The notes under the pieces were generated by a model. It saw only the letters and a program-made list of their open reading frames with translations, was not told where the DNA came from and did not search any database. A stretch of DNA of 5,304 nucleotides, from positions 1 through 5,304 of the forward strand of contig DAIDTV010000125.1 in assembly GCA_027457005.1 (NCBI GenBank), given 5' to 3'. Position numbers and translations under genes: made by a program. This DNA comes from Chloroflexota bacterium (GTDB lineage: Bacteria; Chloroflexota; Limnocylindria; Limnocylindrales; CSP1-4). Positions 1 through 5,304 of the stretch are shown here, in pieces (the first letter of the stretch is position 1; the number at the start of each line of letters is the position of its first letter).

Positions 1-435
1 GCGCATGGCCACCTTGACCGCCTCGACCAGGCTCCGGCGGGCGGCCGCCGCGGTGCGCACGTTGGACTTGACGCTGACGTACATGCCGATGATCCCGGAG
101 GCCATCGAGCAGGCGGCCCCGACCAGGAAGGCAATCCCGGTGCGGATGCCCAGGTCCATGCCGTAGACGTCGGTGTCGGAGACCTGCTTGGTCTCGACCA
201 GCCCGATCACCACCGCGATGATCACGGCGACCACCACGGCCAGCATGGCGATGGTGGTGTACTGGCGGCGGATGAACGCCACCGCCCCCTCGTAGATCGT
301 GTCGGCGACGTCCAGCATCGCCTGGGTACCCGTGTCGTGCGACAGCACGTCGCGCGCCAGGTACAGGGCGAAGAGGACCGTCGCCAGAACGGCGATCGGG
401 ATGAGCCAGGGCATCGCACCGGCAAGACCGCTCAC
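1..435 (-). CDS. hppA: Membrane-bound proton/sodium-translocating pyrophosphatase, N-terminal part (cut by window start)
   Basis: This enzyme couples hydrolysis of pyrophosphate to pumping of H+ or Na+ across the cytoplasmic membrane. Only the first 145 codons are present, against roughly 650-800 in the family. Visible features are a first membrane helix (about residues 9-27), the conserved loop DTGTQAMLDVADTIYEGA (34-51) leading into FIRRQYTTIA (54-63), a second helix (64-80), and a third region with GIAFLVGAACSMASGIIGMY (100-119) followed by VSVKSNVRTA (120-129). These match the start of the pyrophosphatase family closely. The pyrophosphate-binding motifs and the residue that separates K+-dependent from K+-independent enzymes lie outside the window, so the ion and the subclass cannot be called. 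I chose the GTG at 435 because GGAGG ends 10 bases upstream. The in-frame GTG at 444 leaves only one base after that site, and an ATG at 414 is a further alternative. Confidence 0.9.
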   Translation of the reverse strand, partial: MSGLAGAMPWLIPIAVLATVLFALYLARDVLSHDTGTQAMLDVADTIYEGAVAFIRRQYTTIAMLAVVVAVIIAVVIGLVETKQVSDTDVYGMDLGIRTGIAFLVGAACSMASGIIGMYVSVKSNVRTAAAARRSLVEAVKVAMR

Positions 436-445
436 GTCGGACACG

Positions 446-450
446 CCTCC
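446..450 (-). promoter_or_regulatory. Shine-Dalgarno of hppA
   Basis: GGAGG within GGGGAGGC on the minus strand is the only good ribosome binding site near the start of the pyrophosphatase gene. Its distance favours the GTG at 435 (10 bases) over the GTG at 444 (1 base). Confidence 0.6.
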
Positions 451-467
451 CCTACACAAGGAAACAT

Positions 468-484
468 CCCCGCTGGGAGCGGGG
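468..484 (-). promoter_or_regulatory. Leader hairpin upstream of hppA
   Basis: On the minus strand CCCCGCT-CCC-AGCGGGG forms a perfect 7-base-pair GC-rich stem with a 3-base loop. It sits between the proposed -10 box and the Shine-Dalgarno and is followed by the mildly T-rich ATGTTTCCTTGT. It could be a stabilising 5' leader structure, an attenuator, or a weak terminator for transcripts running in from the upstream gene. The structure is seen directly; the role is inferred, and the missing T-run argues against a strong terminator. Confidence 0.4.
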
Positions 485-510
485 CAGGAACGCGGTTTTC
501 GGCAGGCCGG

Positions 511-519
511 AGTGTAGCA
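511..519 (-). promoter_or_regulatory. Candidate extended -10 promoter of hppA
   Basis: The minus strand reads TGCTACACT, an extended -10 (TGn plus TACACT, matching TAnnnT) in otherwise GC-rich DNA. No recognisable -35 lies 17 bases upstream, which extended -10 promoters tolerate. A start near position 504 would give a leader of about 70 bases containing the hairpin at 468-484. Motif-based only. Confidence 0.4.
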
Positions 520-521
520 TG

Positions 522-538
522 CGGCCCGGGCCGGCCCG
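522..538. repeat. Overlapping GC palindromes in the gap between two minus-strand genes
   Basis: Two 12-base perfect palindromes overlap here: CGGCCCGGGCCG (522-533) and CGGGCCGGCCCG (527-538). They lie after the stop codon of the 669-residue gene and just upstream of the hppA -10 candidate. They could be an operator or part of a rho-dependent termination region, but short palindromes of G and C arise easily at this base composition. The flank at 541-557 is a conspicuous AT-rich patch containing ATGCAT. Confidence 0.3.
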
Positions 539-564
539 CGCTATGCATTACATATCCACCCGGC

Positions 565-2574
565 CTACGGCAGCCAGCGCGGCTGCGTCCCGTCCGGCGA
601 GAGCTGACGCAGTTCCCGACCGTCCGTGCGCACCTCCCAGATGCCCGCGCTCGGGCCACCCGCGGCGGGGACCCGCACGAACACCACGAGATCGCCCGCC
701 GGCGAGAACGAGGGCTCCCGGTCGGACAGGTCGGTCGCGGTGCTGAGTGCCAGGGGAGAGCCGCCGCCCGGCGACTGGAACAGCACGTGCTGCACGCCCC
801 CGCCCGAGAGCCACGCCGTGCCCCCCTGCGACGAGACCCCGAGCCAGGGACCTCCCAGGGCCAGCGGCGCCGGTGCCGACCCCTCGCGCACCACCCAGGC
901 GGAGGCGCTCGCCTGGCCCCCGCCCGTCGCGTCCACCACGAACCCGCGATCATGGTCGGACCACTGCATGGGCCCGGTCGGGTCGCGGAGGCCCGTGGGA
1001 GTGACCGTTCCGGTCGCGAGGTCGACGCCCATGATCTGGCCGCTCGCGTCCACGACGAGCGCGGTGGAGCCGTCCGACGAGACGGCCGCGACCGTCGACC
1101 ACGGTCCCGGCTGCACGGGCGCCGCCCCGTCCGAGGCGGCGTTCACCGAGCCGGTGGGCGGCGCGCCGCCGGGCAGGAGCTGCCGCAGCTGCTGGTTAGA
1201 GTCGATCGGCAGCAGCCAGATGCCGCGGTCCTCCCCGGCGAGCCTGCCGCGCCGCCCCACGATGACCGCGCTGCCGTCCGGCAGGAGGCGGGGGGCATAG
1301 TCGAATGCATCGTCCGGGGTGAGCACGGTGGGGTTCGCATCGCCGAGCCTGAACGTCTCGACGAGCCCGCCGGCCGCGTACACCACCCGCTTCCCGTCGG
1401 CGGTGACGTCGTAGGCCGTCACGGGTGCGAGCTCGTCGGTCAGCTGCCGAGGGTTGCTGCCGTCGGGGTTCATCGCCCACAGGTTGCGGACGCCGGTGCG
1501 CGCCGAGAGAAACAGTACCTGGTTCTGGAGGGAGTCGGTGGGAGCGCCCGTGGTGAACGACCAGGTCCGTCCGGCCGCCACCATGCTCGGGTTGTCGGCG
1601 CGCTGGACGCCATCCAGCAGCTGCACGGTGTAGGTGGTATGCGGCGCCAGTGGCGCGGATGGCTGGTACACCAGGGCGCTGGCAGGCGGCGTGTCCCCCG
1701 GCACGTCGTCCGGCACCGCCTCCACCAGCAGCTCCCCGGGGGCGGGCGGGGTGACCCGGACCAGCCCGCTGACGTTGGTCGGGTCGACCGGTCCGTCGAA
1801 CAGCATCGCGATCGGGCCGTTGACGGGCGCACCTGCCGAACCGTCGGCCGGAATGACCTTCAGCAGCCCGAGGCCGGCGCTGACGGTGGTGAAGTCCACG
1901 GCGATCGGGCCGGCCGGAGAGTTGCCGTCGGTGTCGGCCGCGAGGTCGGAGATCGTCACGACGTAGTGCGTGCCGAAGGCCAGCGGGTCCAGTGGCGCCA
2001 GCGTGACGGTCAGGCCGCTCCAGGTGGCGCGGAGGCGCGTCGAGGGCAGGATGCTGATCGCGGCCTGGGTCGCGCCGACGTCCATCAGCCGGTCGAACGT
2101 CAGGGTGATCGTGGAGTCGATCGCGACGTCGGTCGCGCCGGCGGCCGGAATGCTCGAGGTCAGCGTCGGGAGCCCGACGGTGCGGAACGTGAACGTGGTC
2201 GGGCCCTGGTTGGCGACGTTGCCGTTCACGTCGCGGAACCCGGGAGAGATCGTCACCGCGAACTGCGTCGCGACGGGCAGCTTCTCCGTCGGCGTGAAGA
2301 TCATGGTCCGGGACCCATCCCACGAGAAGGTGCCCTGGACCCCCGGGACGATGCCGAAATGGAGCTCGGCGGAGCCCTGGTCGACCGCCTTGGTGAACTG
2401 CACGTCGACGGTCGTGTGGGTCAGCCCCACGTGTGCGTCGCCCGCGGTCCGACCGAGCGTGACGGCCTGGACGGCGGGCGGGACACGGTCCACCAGGGTG
2501 GCGTTCGCCAGGATCAGCAGCAGCGCGACGATGGCGACGAAGCGCCCGGCAAGCTCGACGGTGTGGCGTGACAC
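565..2574 (-). CDS. Exported protein: three Ig-like (Big_5/SbsA) domains plus TolB-like beta-propeller
   Basis: This is a 669-residue secreted or membrane-anchored protein of unknown specific function. Residues 10-25 form one hydrophobic segment ending in ANA (23-25), an AxA signal-peptidase site, so the mature protein probably lies outside the membrane. Three Ig-like units follow at about 33-135, 137-232 and 238-345; each shows the Big_5 pattern, with a ...P..G...V..TI...F opening, VTIS or VQLL near the end, and TFTFRT, VDFTTV or WSFTTG as the last strand. From about 350 to the end come propeller repeats, the clearest being LWAMNPDGSNPRQLT (365-379) and IWEVRTDGRELRQLS (645-659) with PSFSPAGDLVVF (621-632); I count about six blades. 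No enzyme motif is visible. A binding, scaffold or envelope role is inferred. The GTG start at 2574 lies directly before the hydrophobic segment; no better start is seen upstream, where the open frame continues only as the antisense of lepB. The neighbouring lepB is divergent. Confidence 0.85.
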   Translation of the reverse strand: MSRHTVELAGRFVAIVALLLILANATLVDRVPPAVQAVTLGRTAGDAHVGLTHTTVDVQFTKAVDQGSAELHFGIVPGVQGTFSWDGSRTMIFTPTEKLPVATQFAVTISPGFRDVNGNVANQGPTTFTFRTVGLPTLTSSIPAAGATDVAIDSTITLTFDRLMDVGATQAAISILPSTRLRATWSGLTVTLAPLDPLAFGTHYVVTISDLAADTDGNSPAGPIAVDFTTVSAGLGLLKVIPADGSAGAPVNGPIAMLFDGPVDPTNVSGLVRVTPPAPGELLVEAVPDDVPGDTPPASALVYQPSAPLAPHTTYTVQLLDGVQRADNPSMVAAGRTWSFTTGAPTDSLQNQVLFLSARTGVRNLWAMNPDGSNPRQLTDELAPVTAYDVTADGKRVVYAAGGLVETFRLGDANPTVLTPDDAFDYAPRLLPDGSAVIVGRRGRLAGEDRGIWLLPIDSNQQLRQLLPGGAPPTGSVNAASDGAAPVQPGPWSTVAAVSSDGSTALVVDASGQIMGVDLATGTVTPTGLRDPTGPMQWSDHDRGFVVDATGGGQASASAWVVREGSAPAPLALGGPWLGVSSQGGTAWLSGGGVQHVLFQSPGGGSPLALSTATDLSDREPSFSPAGDLVVFVRVPAAGGPSAGIWEVRTDGRELRQLSPDGTQPRWLP

Positions 2575-2582
2575 GAGAGCTG

Positions 2583-2588
2583 ACCTTA
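2583..2588 (-). promoter_or_regulatory. Candidate -10 box for a leaderless transcript of the exported protein gene
   Basis: TAAGGT on the minus strand fits TAnnnT and ends 8 bases before the GTG at 2574. That is the spacing expected when transcription starts at the start codon itself, as in leaderless mRNAs of many high-GC bacteria. The same bases contain AAGG, 9 bases before the GTG, which could instead act as a weak Shine-Dalgarno. The sequence alone does not decide between the two. Confidence 0.35.
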
Positions 2589-2601
2589 CCACGGTGCCGC
2601 T

Positions 2602-2619
2602 CGCCGCCCCGGGGCGTCG
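2602..2619. promoter_or_regulatory. Near-perfect palindrome in the divergent promoter region
   Basis: The core CGCCCCGGGGCG (2605-2616) is a perfect 12-base palindrome, and the arms extend to 2602 and 2619 with one mismatched pair (2604/2617). It lies midway between the two divergent genes, where the -35 region of the lepB promoter would fall, so an operator shared by both directions is possible. Chance occurrence at this GC content is also possible. Confidence 0.3.
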
Positions 2620-2627
2620 CTTGGCCC

Positions 2628-2633
2628 TATACT
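2628..2633 (+). promoter_or_regulatory. Candidate -10 box of the lepB transcript
   Basis: TATACT differs from the consensus TATAAT at one base and is the only AT-rich hexamer of this quality in the 90-base gap. No good -35 is visible at 17 bases (2605-2610 reads CGCCCC). A start near 2640 would give a leader of about 25 bases before the GTG of lepB, with only a weak purine stretch (GAGA, 2649-2652) as ribosome site. Confidence 0.5.
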
Positions 2634-2664
2634 CCCGCCTTGTGATCCGAGACGTACGCCCCGC

Positions 2665-3342
2665 GTGACCCAGCGCGCGCGCGGCTGCCTCCTCGAGGCG
2701 GCCGAGACACTCGTCCTTACCCTCATCATCTTCCTGGTCATCCAGACCTTCATCGCGCAGCCGTACCAGGTCGAGCAGATGAGCATGGAGAACACGCTGC
2801 TGCCGCACCAGTACGTGCTGGTCGACAAGCTCACGCCACGGTTCGACCCGTACAAACGGGGCGACATCGTGGTCTTCATGCCGCCCGGCGCGGCGCCCGG
2901 CTCGACCCCCTACATCAAGCGCGTGATCGGTCTGCCCGGCGAGACCGTGGACCTCCGCAACGGCCACGTGTCGATCAACGGCCAGGAGATCAGCGAGCCG
3001 TACGTGTACCCCGGGCAGGTCACGGAACCGATCGGAGGGGAGAGCCACTGGGTGGTGCCGGCGAACACGCTGTTCGTGATGGGCGACCACCGCGAGGACT
3101 CCAGCGATTCCCGGGTGTTCGGGCCAGTGCCGATCTCGAGCGTGATCGGGCGGGCCTGGCTGCGCTACTGGCCCCTCAGCACGTTCGAGATCCTGGCCAC
3201 GCCCACCTACCCCGACCTGAGCCCGCTGCCCCTGCCCTCGTCGCTCCCCTCCGGCGCTCGCGCCGAGGGTCCCCCGGCCGCCGAGCGCGTGCCGGCCGCT
3301 CCCGGCGCCGACCGCTCCGCCGCGTTCGCGCGCGCGGCCTGA
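2665..3342 (+). CDS. lepB: Signal peptidase I (type I leader peptidase, family S26)
   Basis: This membrane serine protease removes signal peptides from exported proteins on the outer face of the cytoplasmic membrane. It has 225 residues. One N-terminal helix (about 15-31) is followed by the catalytic Ser box QMSMENTL (38-45, nucleophile Ser40), PYKRGDIVVF (62-71), the general-base box YIKRVIGLPGE (83-93, Lys85), and the conserved GDHREDSSDSR (140-150) with FGPV (152-155). The Ser/Lys dyad and all signature boxes are intact, so it should be active. The catalytic domain ends near residue 171; the remaining 54 residues are rich in Pro, Ala, Ser and Arg and look disordered, which is longer than in many single-helix Gram-positive-type enzymes. 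GTG 2665 is the only usable start, as no other start codon lies just upstream in frame. It heads a plus-strand cluster, with the next gene beginning 14 bases after its stop. Confidence 0.95.
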   Translation: MTQRARGCLLEAAETLVLTLIIFLVIQTFIAQPYQVEQMSMENTLLPHQYVLVDKLTPRFDPYKRGDIVVFMPPGAAPGSTPYIKRVIGLPGETVDLRNGHVSINGQEISEPYVYPGQVTEPIGGESHWVVPANTLFVMGDHREDSSDSRVFGPVPISSVIGRAWLRYWPLSTFEILATPTYPDLSPLPLPSSLPSGARAEGPPAAERVPAAPGADRSAAFARAA

Positions 3343-3356
3343 CCCTGGGCCCGGCC

Positions 3357-4082
3357 GTGGAGCCTGCGCTGGCCGGGGTCGGTGCCCTCGCCACCGCGGT
3401 GGCCGTGGCGGCATCCCTGAGGGCGCGAACCGCGCAGGTGGCGGTGCTCGCCATGGGCGCGGCCCTGGTGCTGTCGCCCCTGGCGCTGTCCCCCCTGCCG
3501 GCGCTGCTGCCGCTGGCCTTCTGGCTGGTGACCGCCCTCCTCGCCACGTACCTGCTGGTGCTGGCCGAGCGTGAAGGGCCGGCATTCCTGCCACCGTTGC
3601 CGCTCGGAGGGTGGGCCGAGGCCGCCTTCGTGCTGGTCGGGCTCGCACTCGGGTGGGCGGCCGCGCCGATCGCGGGTCCCGGGCGCGGGCCGGCCACCGC
3701 GCTCGCGGCCGGGGTCGCCGTGGCCTTTGCCGCCGTCCCGCTGGCCGCCTTCAGCCGCGACACGCTCCGAACTGCGATCGGGACGGTTCTCTTCCTGGAT
3801 GCCTGCGGCCTGGTCGCGGCGTCCCTCACCGGCACGCCCGGTCAGCTGGAGGTCGTCGCGCTGGGGCTGGCGATCGTGGGAGCCGCCGCGGCCTCCCGCG
3901 AGGTGCTGCTGCAGGATGTCCAGGGCCGCGGAGCCGTGCCAGATCTCCAGGGTCGCGGAGCCGCGCCAGCCGCCCCCGAACCGCGCGCCGCGGCGGCACC
4001 CGCACCGCGCCCGTCCGCGGCGCCGGAACCGCGCTCAGCAGTGGCCCCGGGGGGCACCCGCGCCCGGCGGGGCCGAGGATGA
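3357..4082 (+). CDS. Multi-helix membrane protein resembling HyfE/NuoK-type subunits
   Basis: This 241-residue protein has about six hydrophobic segments (roughly 4-20, 27-45, 47-69, 87-106, 112-131, 140-158, with a possible seventh at 163-179) and a soluble Pro/Ala/Arg-rich tail (186-241). The stretch FSRDTLRTAIGTVLFLDACGL (132-152, in two parts here) followed by GTPGQLEVVALGLAIVGAAAA (159-179) has the layout of NuoK, MrpC and HyfE: a cytosolic Arg loop, a helix of the type IELMLNAVNL, then GQ plus a hydrophobic helix ending in repeated Ala. The glutamate of the NuoK helix is not conserved; Asp148 lies nearby. Size and helix number suit HyfE better than NuoK (about 100 residues). The gene sits between lepB and a NuoN-like gene, which supports a subunit of a complex I or hydrogenase-4-like membrane module. 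The family call is inference from pattern. GTG 3357 lacks a clear Shine-Dalgarno, so translation may be coupled to lepB. No lysine occurs. Confidence 0.6.
   Translation: MEPALAGVGALATAVAVAASLRARTAQVAVLAMGAALVLSPLALSPLPALLPLAFWLVTALLATYLLVLAEREGPAFLPPLPLGGWAEAAFVLVGLALGWAAAPIAGPGRGPATALAAGVAVAFAAVPLAAFSRDTLRTAIGTVLFLDACGLVAASLTGTPGQLEVVALGLAIVGAAAASREVLLQDVQGRGAVPDLQGRGAAPAAPEPRAAAAPAPRPSAAPEPRSAVAPGGTRARRGRG
3915..3968 (+). repeat. Tandem duplication of a 27-base unit in the coding tail
   Basis: Two adjacent 27-base copies (3915-3941 and 3942-3968) match at 24 of 27 positions and encode DVQGRGAVP and DLQGRGAAP. They lie in the soluble tail of the HyfE/NuoK-like protein, right after its last hydrophobic segment. 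One further pair of related motifs, APEPR, recurs at residues 206-210 and 222-226. This looks like recent in-frame slippage or duplication. Confidence 0.8.
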
Positions 4083-4089
4083 AGGCAGC

Positions 4090-4093
4090 AGGG
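4090..4093 (+). promoter_or_regulatory. Shine-Dalgarno of the NuoN-like gene
   Basis: AGGG (in GCAGGGCGG) ends 8 bases before the ATG at 4102. The earlier ATGs at 4079 and 4097 share another frame that stops at 4103-4105, so they cannot start this gene. The site supports 4102 as the start. Confidence 0.5.
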
Positions 4094-4101
4094 CGGATGG
4101 C

Positions 4102-5304
4102 ATGAGCGCGGGCATCCTCGTCGCCGTGGCGCTCGTCAGCGCCGGTCTGGCGTCGCTCACGGCGCGCCGCGCGCTCGGACCGGCGCTCGCCGCGGTGGGG
4201 CTCGGCGTGTGCGCCGTGGTCGCGGTCGTGGCGGCCCCGCTCACCACGATCGTGATGGGCGGCGCGACCTTCGCGCTGGGTCAGCACGGCGCGGACGTGG
4301 TTGCCAGCTCGGCGGCGTCCATGCTGCTGCTGCTGGGGGTGGCGGTCGCGGTCCGGTCCACGGGCCCGCGCGTGCCGGCCGCGATGGTGGTCGTCGTCGC
4401 GGCGCTGGCGGCCGGCCTCGCGGCGCTGAACGGCTCGCTGATGGCCCCTCCGTCGGGCACCAGCGCGCAGTTCCAGACCGCCGGCACCGACGGTCCGCCG
4501 ATCGCGATTGCGCTCGTCACCGCCGCCGCAATCGTGCTGGCGCCGATCCTGGCTGCCGGGACCGATGGCGCGCCGGAGGCAGCCGGCGCCAGGATGGCGA
4601 GGCGGGCGCTCCGCGTGGCGACGGTCGCCGGGGGCCTCGGGCTGGTGGGCATGGCGTGGCTCCTGGGACCGTCCGGGCCCGTGGCAGCCGACCCCACCGG
4701 CGTGGCGACCGCGCTCCTGCTCGTCGCCGGCGCGGTCGGGCTCTTCCTGGGCGCGATGCCCTTGCACACGATCGTCGCGCGCGCCGCGGTGTCGGGGCCG
4801 ATCGCGCTGGTGGCGGCACGCGCGGTCTGGCTGCCTGCGGCGTTCGCGCTGGCGGCCGTCGCCTGGGAGCAGCGCGTGCTCGCGCCGGCCATCGCCTTCG
4901 GCGGCGTCGCCGGCACCCCCCTCCTGGGCGAGGTCCGCGCCCTGATCGCCGTCGTCGCGCTCGTGACCGTGGTGGGGGGCGCGATCGTCGCCACGCTCCA
5001 CGGCGACCTCCGGCACGTCCTCGCCTACACGCTGATCGGCGACGCGGGGCTGGCCCTGCTGGCGCTGGCAACGTCCGCCCCGGCCGGGCCGGCCGCCGCC
5101 ACCACGTGGCTGCCCGCGAACGCCGTGGCGCGGACCGCGTGCGCCGCGTGGACCCTGGCCCTGGCGGGGGCCTGGGGGACGGCCCGCCTCGACCAGCTCG
5201 ACGGATGGGCCCGCCGGGCGCCGCTGCTCGCGCTCGGCCTGCGGGGGGTGGCCGTCGCCCCGTTCGGGCTGCCGGGATGGGGCATCTTCGCCCTGCGCTC
5301 GTCG
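4102..5304 (+). CDS. NuoN/NuoM/HyfB-like proton-channel membrane subunit, N-terminal part (cut by window end)
   Basis: The visible 401 codons contain no stop and encode a highly hydrophobic protein with about 11-12 membrane segments. Family evidence is GAMPLHT (217-223), corresponding to the VPFH motif of antiporter-like subunits; GDLRHVLAYTLIGDAGLALLAL (301-322, split here), matching the DLKRLLAYSSIAHAGYLLLAL-type motif; and LDQLDGWARRAPLLALGL (363-380), matching the segment before the last conserved channel helix, followed by GLPGW (389-393). This points to the proton-translocating subunits of complex I, hydrogenase-4 or Mrp, closest in style to NuoN. Odd points: no lysine in 401 residues, Phe215 where the TM7 lysine is expected, and Arg at or near two other lysine positions (240 and 399). 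It lies 19 bases after the HyfE/NuoK-like gene and is probably co-transcribed with it. Which complex it belongs to cannot be told without the downstream genes. Confidence 0.75.
   Translation, partial: MSAGILVAVALVSAGLASLTARRALGPALAAVGLGVCAVVAVVAAPLTTIVMGGATFALGQHGADVVASSAASMLLLLGVAVAVRSTGPRVPAAMVVVVAALAAGLAALNGSLMAPPSGTSAQFQTAGTDGPPIAIALVTAAAIVLAPILAAGTDGAPEAAGARMARRALRVATVAGGLGLVGMAWLLGPSGPVAADPTGVATALLLVAGAVGLFLGAMPLHTIVARAAVSGPIALVAARAVWLPAAFALAAVAWEQRVLAPAIAFGGVAGTPLLGEVRALIAVVALVTVVGGAIVATLHGDLRHVLAYTLIGDAGLALLALATSAPAGPAAATTWLPANAVARTACAAWTLALAGAWGTARLDQLDGWARRAPLLALGLRGVAVAPFGLPGWGIFALRSS

Noticed and set aside
468..484. Strong intrinsic terminator of the exported-protein gene
   Set aside because: The stem is good, but no run of T follows on the minus strand and it lies downstream of the hppA promoter candidate, so it is listed as a leader hairpin instead.
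337..2571. A 744-codon open frame on the plus strand
   Set aside because: It lies opposite the exported protein gene, and its translation is Arg/Gly/Asp/His-rich without domains. It is the usual antisense shadow of a GC-rich gene.
2575..3648. Upstream extension of the minus-strand frame beyond the GTG at 2574, giving a 1027-codon open frame across lepB
   Set aside because: This part is antisense to lepB, which has all its catalytic motifs, and its translation is low-complexity Arg/Ala/Gly/Pro. The signal peptide right after 2574 fixes the true start.
3611..4105. An overlapping plus-strand open frame of 164 codons
   Set aside because: It overlaps the HyfE/NuoK-like gene in another frame and has an Arg/Gly-rich translation. 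The hydrophobic frame is clearly the coding one.
4323..4334. Four CTG triplets in a row
   Set aside because: They encode four leucines within a membrane segment and are too short to count as a notable repeat.
3826..5016. A 396-codon open frame on the minus strand
   Set aside because: It lies opposite the two membrane protein genes, is Arg/His/Asp/Gly-rich and has no recognisable fold. The plus-strand frame has helices and family motifs.

Overview
The window is very GC-rich (GTG starts, almost every third codon position G or C) and carries five protein genes, two of them cut by the window edges. The composition, the LepB style and the mix of an exported Ig-like/propeller protein with a proton-pumping pyrophosphatase suggest a high-GC terrabacterial lineage such as Chloroflexota, possibly an uncultured one. 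That placement is an impression from protein style, not a computed result.

Layout. Positions 1-435 (minus) hold the N-terminal 145 codons of a membrane-bound pyrophosphatase (HppA). Its leader lies in a roughly 130-base gap with an extended -10 box, a strong small hairpin and a Shine-Dalgarno. Positions 565-2574 (minus) hold a complete 669-residue exported protein: signal peptide or anchor, three Big_5/SbsA-type Ig-like domains, then a TolB-like beta-propeller of about six blades. A 90-base divergent intergenic region (2575-2664) separates it from the plus-strand genes and carries a -10 candidate for each direction and a GC palindrome between them. On the plus strand follow a signal peptidase I (lepB, 2665-3342), a small multi-helix membrane protein resembling HyfE/NuoK (3357-4082), and the first 401 residues of a NuoN/NuoM/HyfB-like proton-channel subunit (4102 to the window end). 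The short gaps (14 and 19 bases) suggest one transcript for these three.

How they may work together. LepB would process exported precursors; the divergently encoded Ig-propeller protein has an AxA site of the kind LepB cleaves, although LepB is a general enzyme. The last two genes look like the start of a membrane module related to complex I, hydrogenase-4 or Mrp. The NuoN-like protein has no lysine in the visible 401 residues, although channel lysines define this family, and the partner is also lysine-free. This is the most unusual observation here. HppA on the left is another ion-translocating membrane enzyme, so the window leans toward membrane energetics, but nothing shows that the two sides are functionally linked.

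No RNA genes, insertion sequences, CRISPR arrays or transfer scars were seen. Several long open frames opposite the real genes are composition artefacts and were not annotated.
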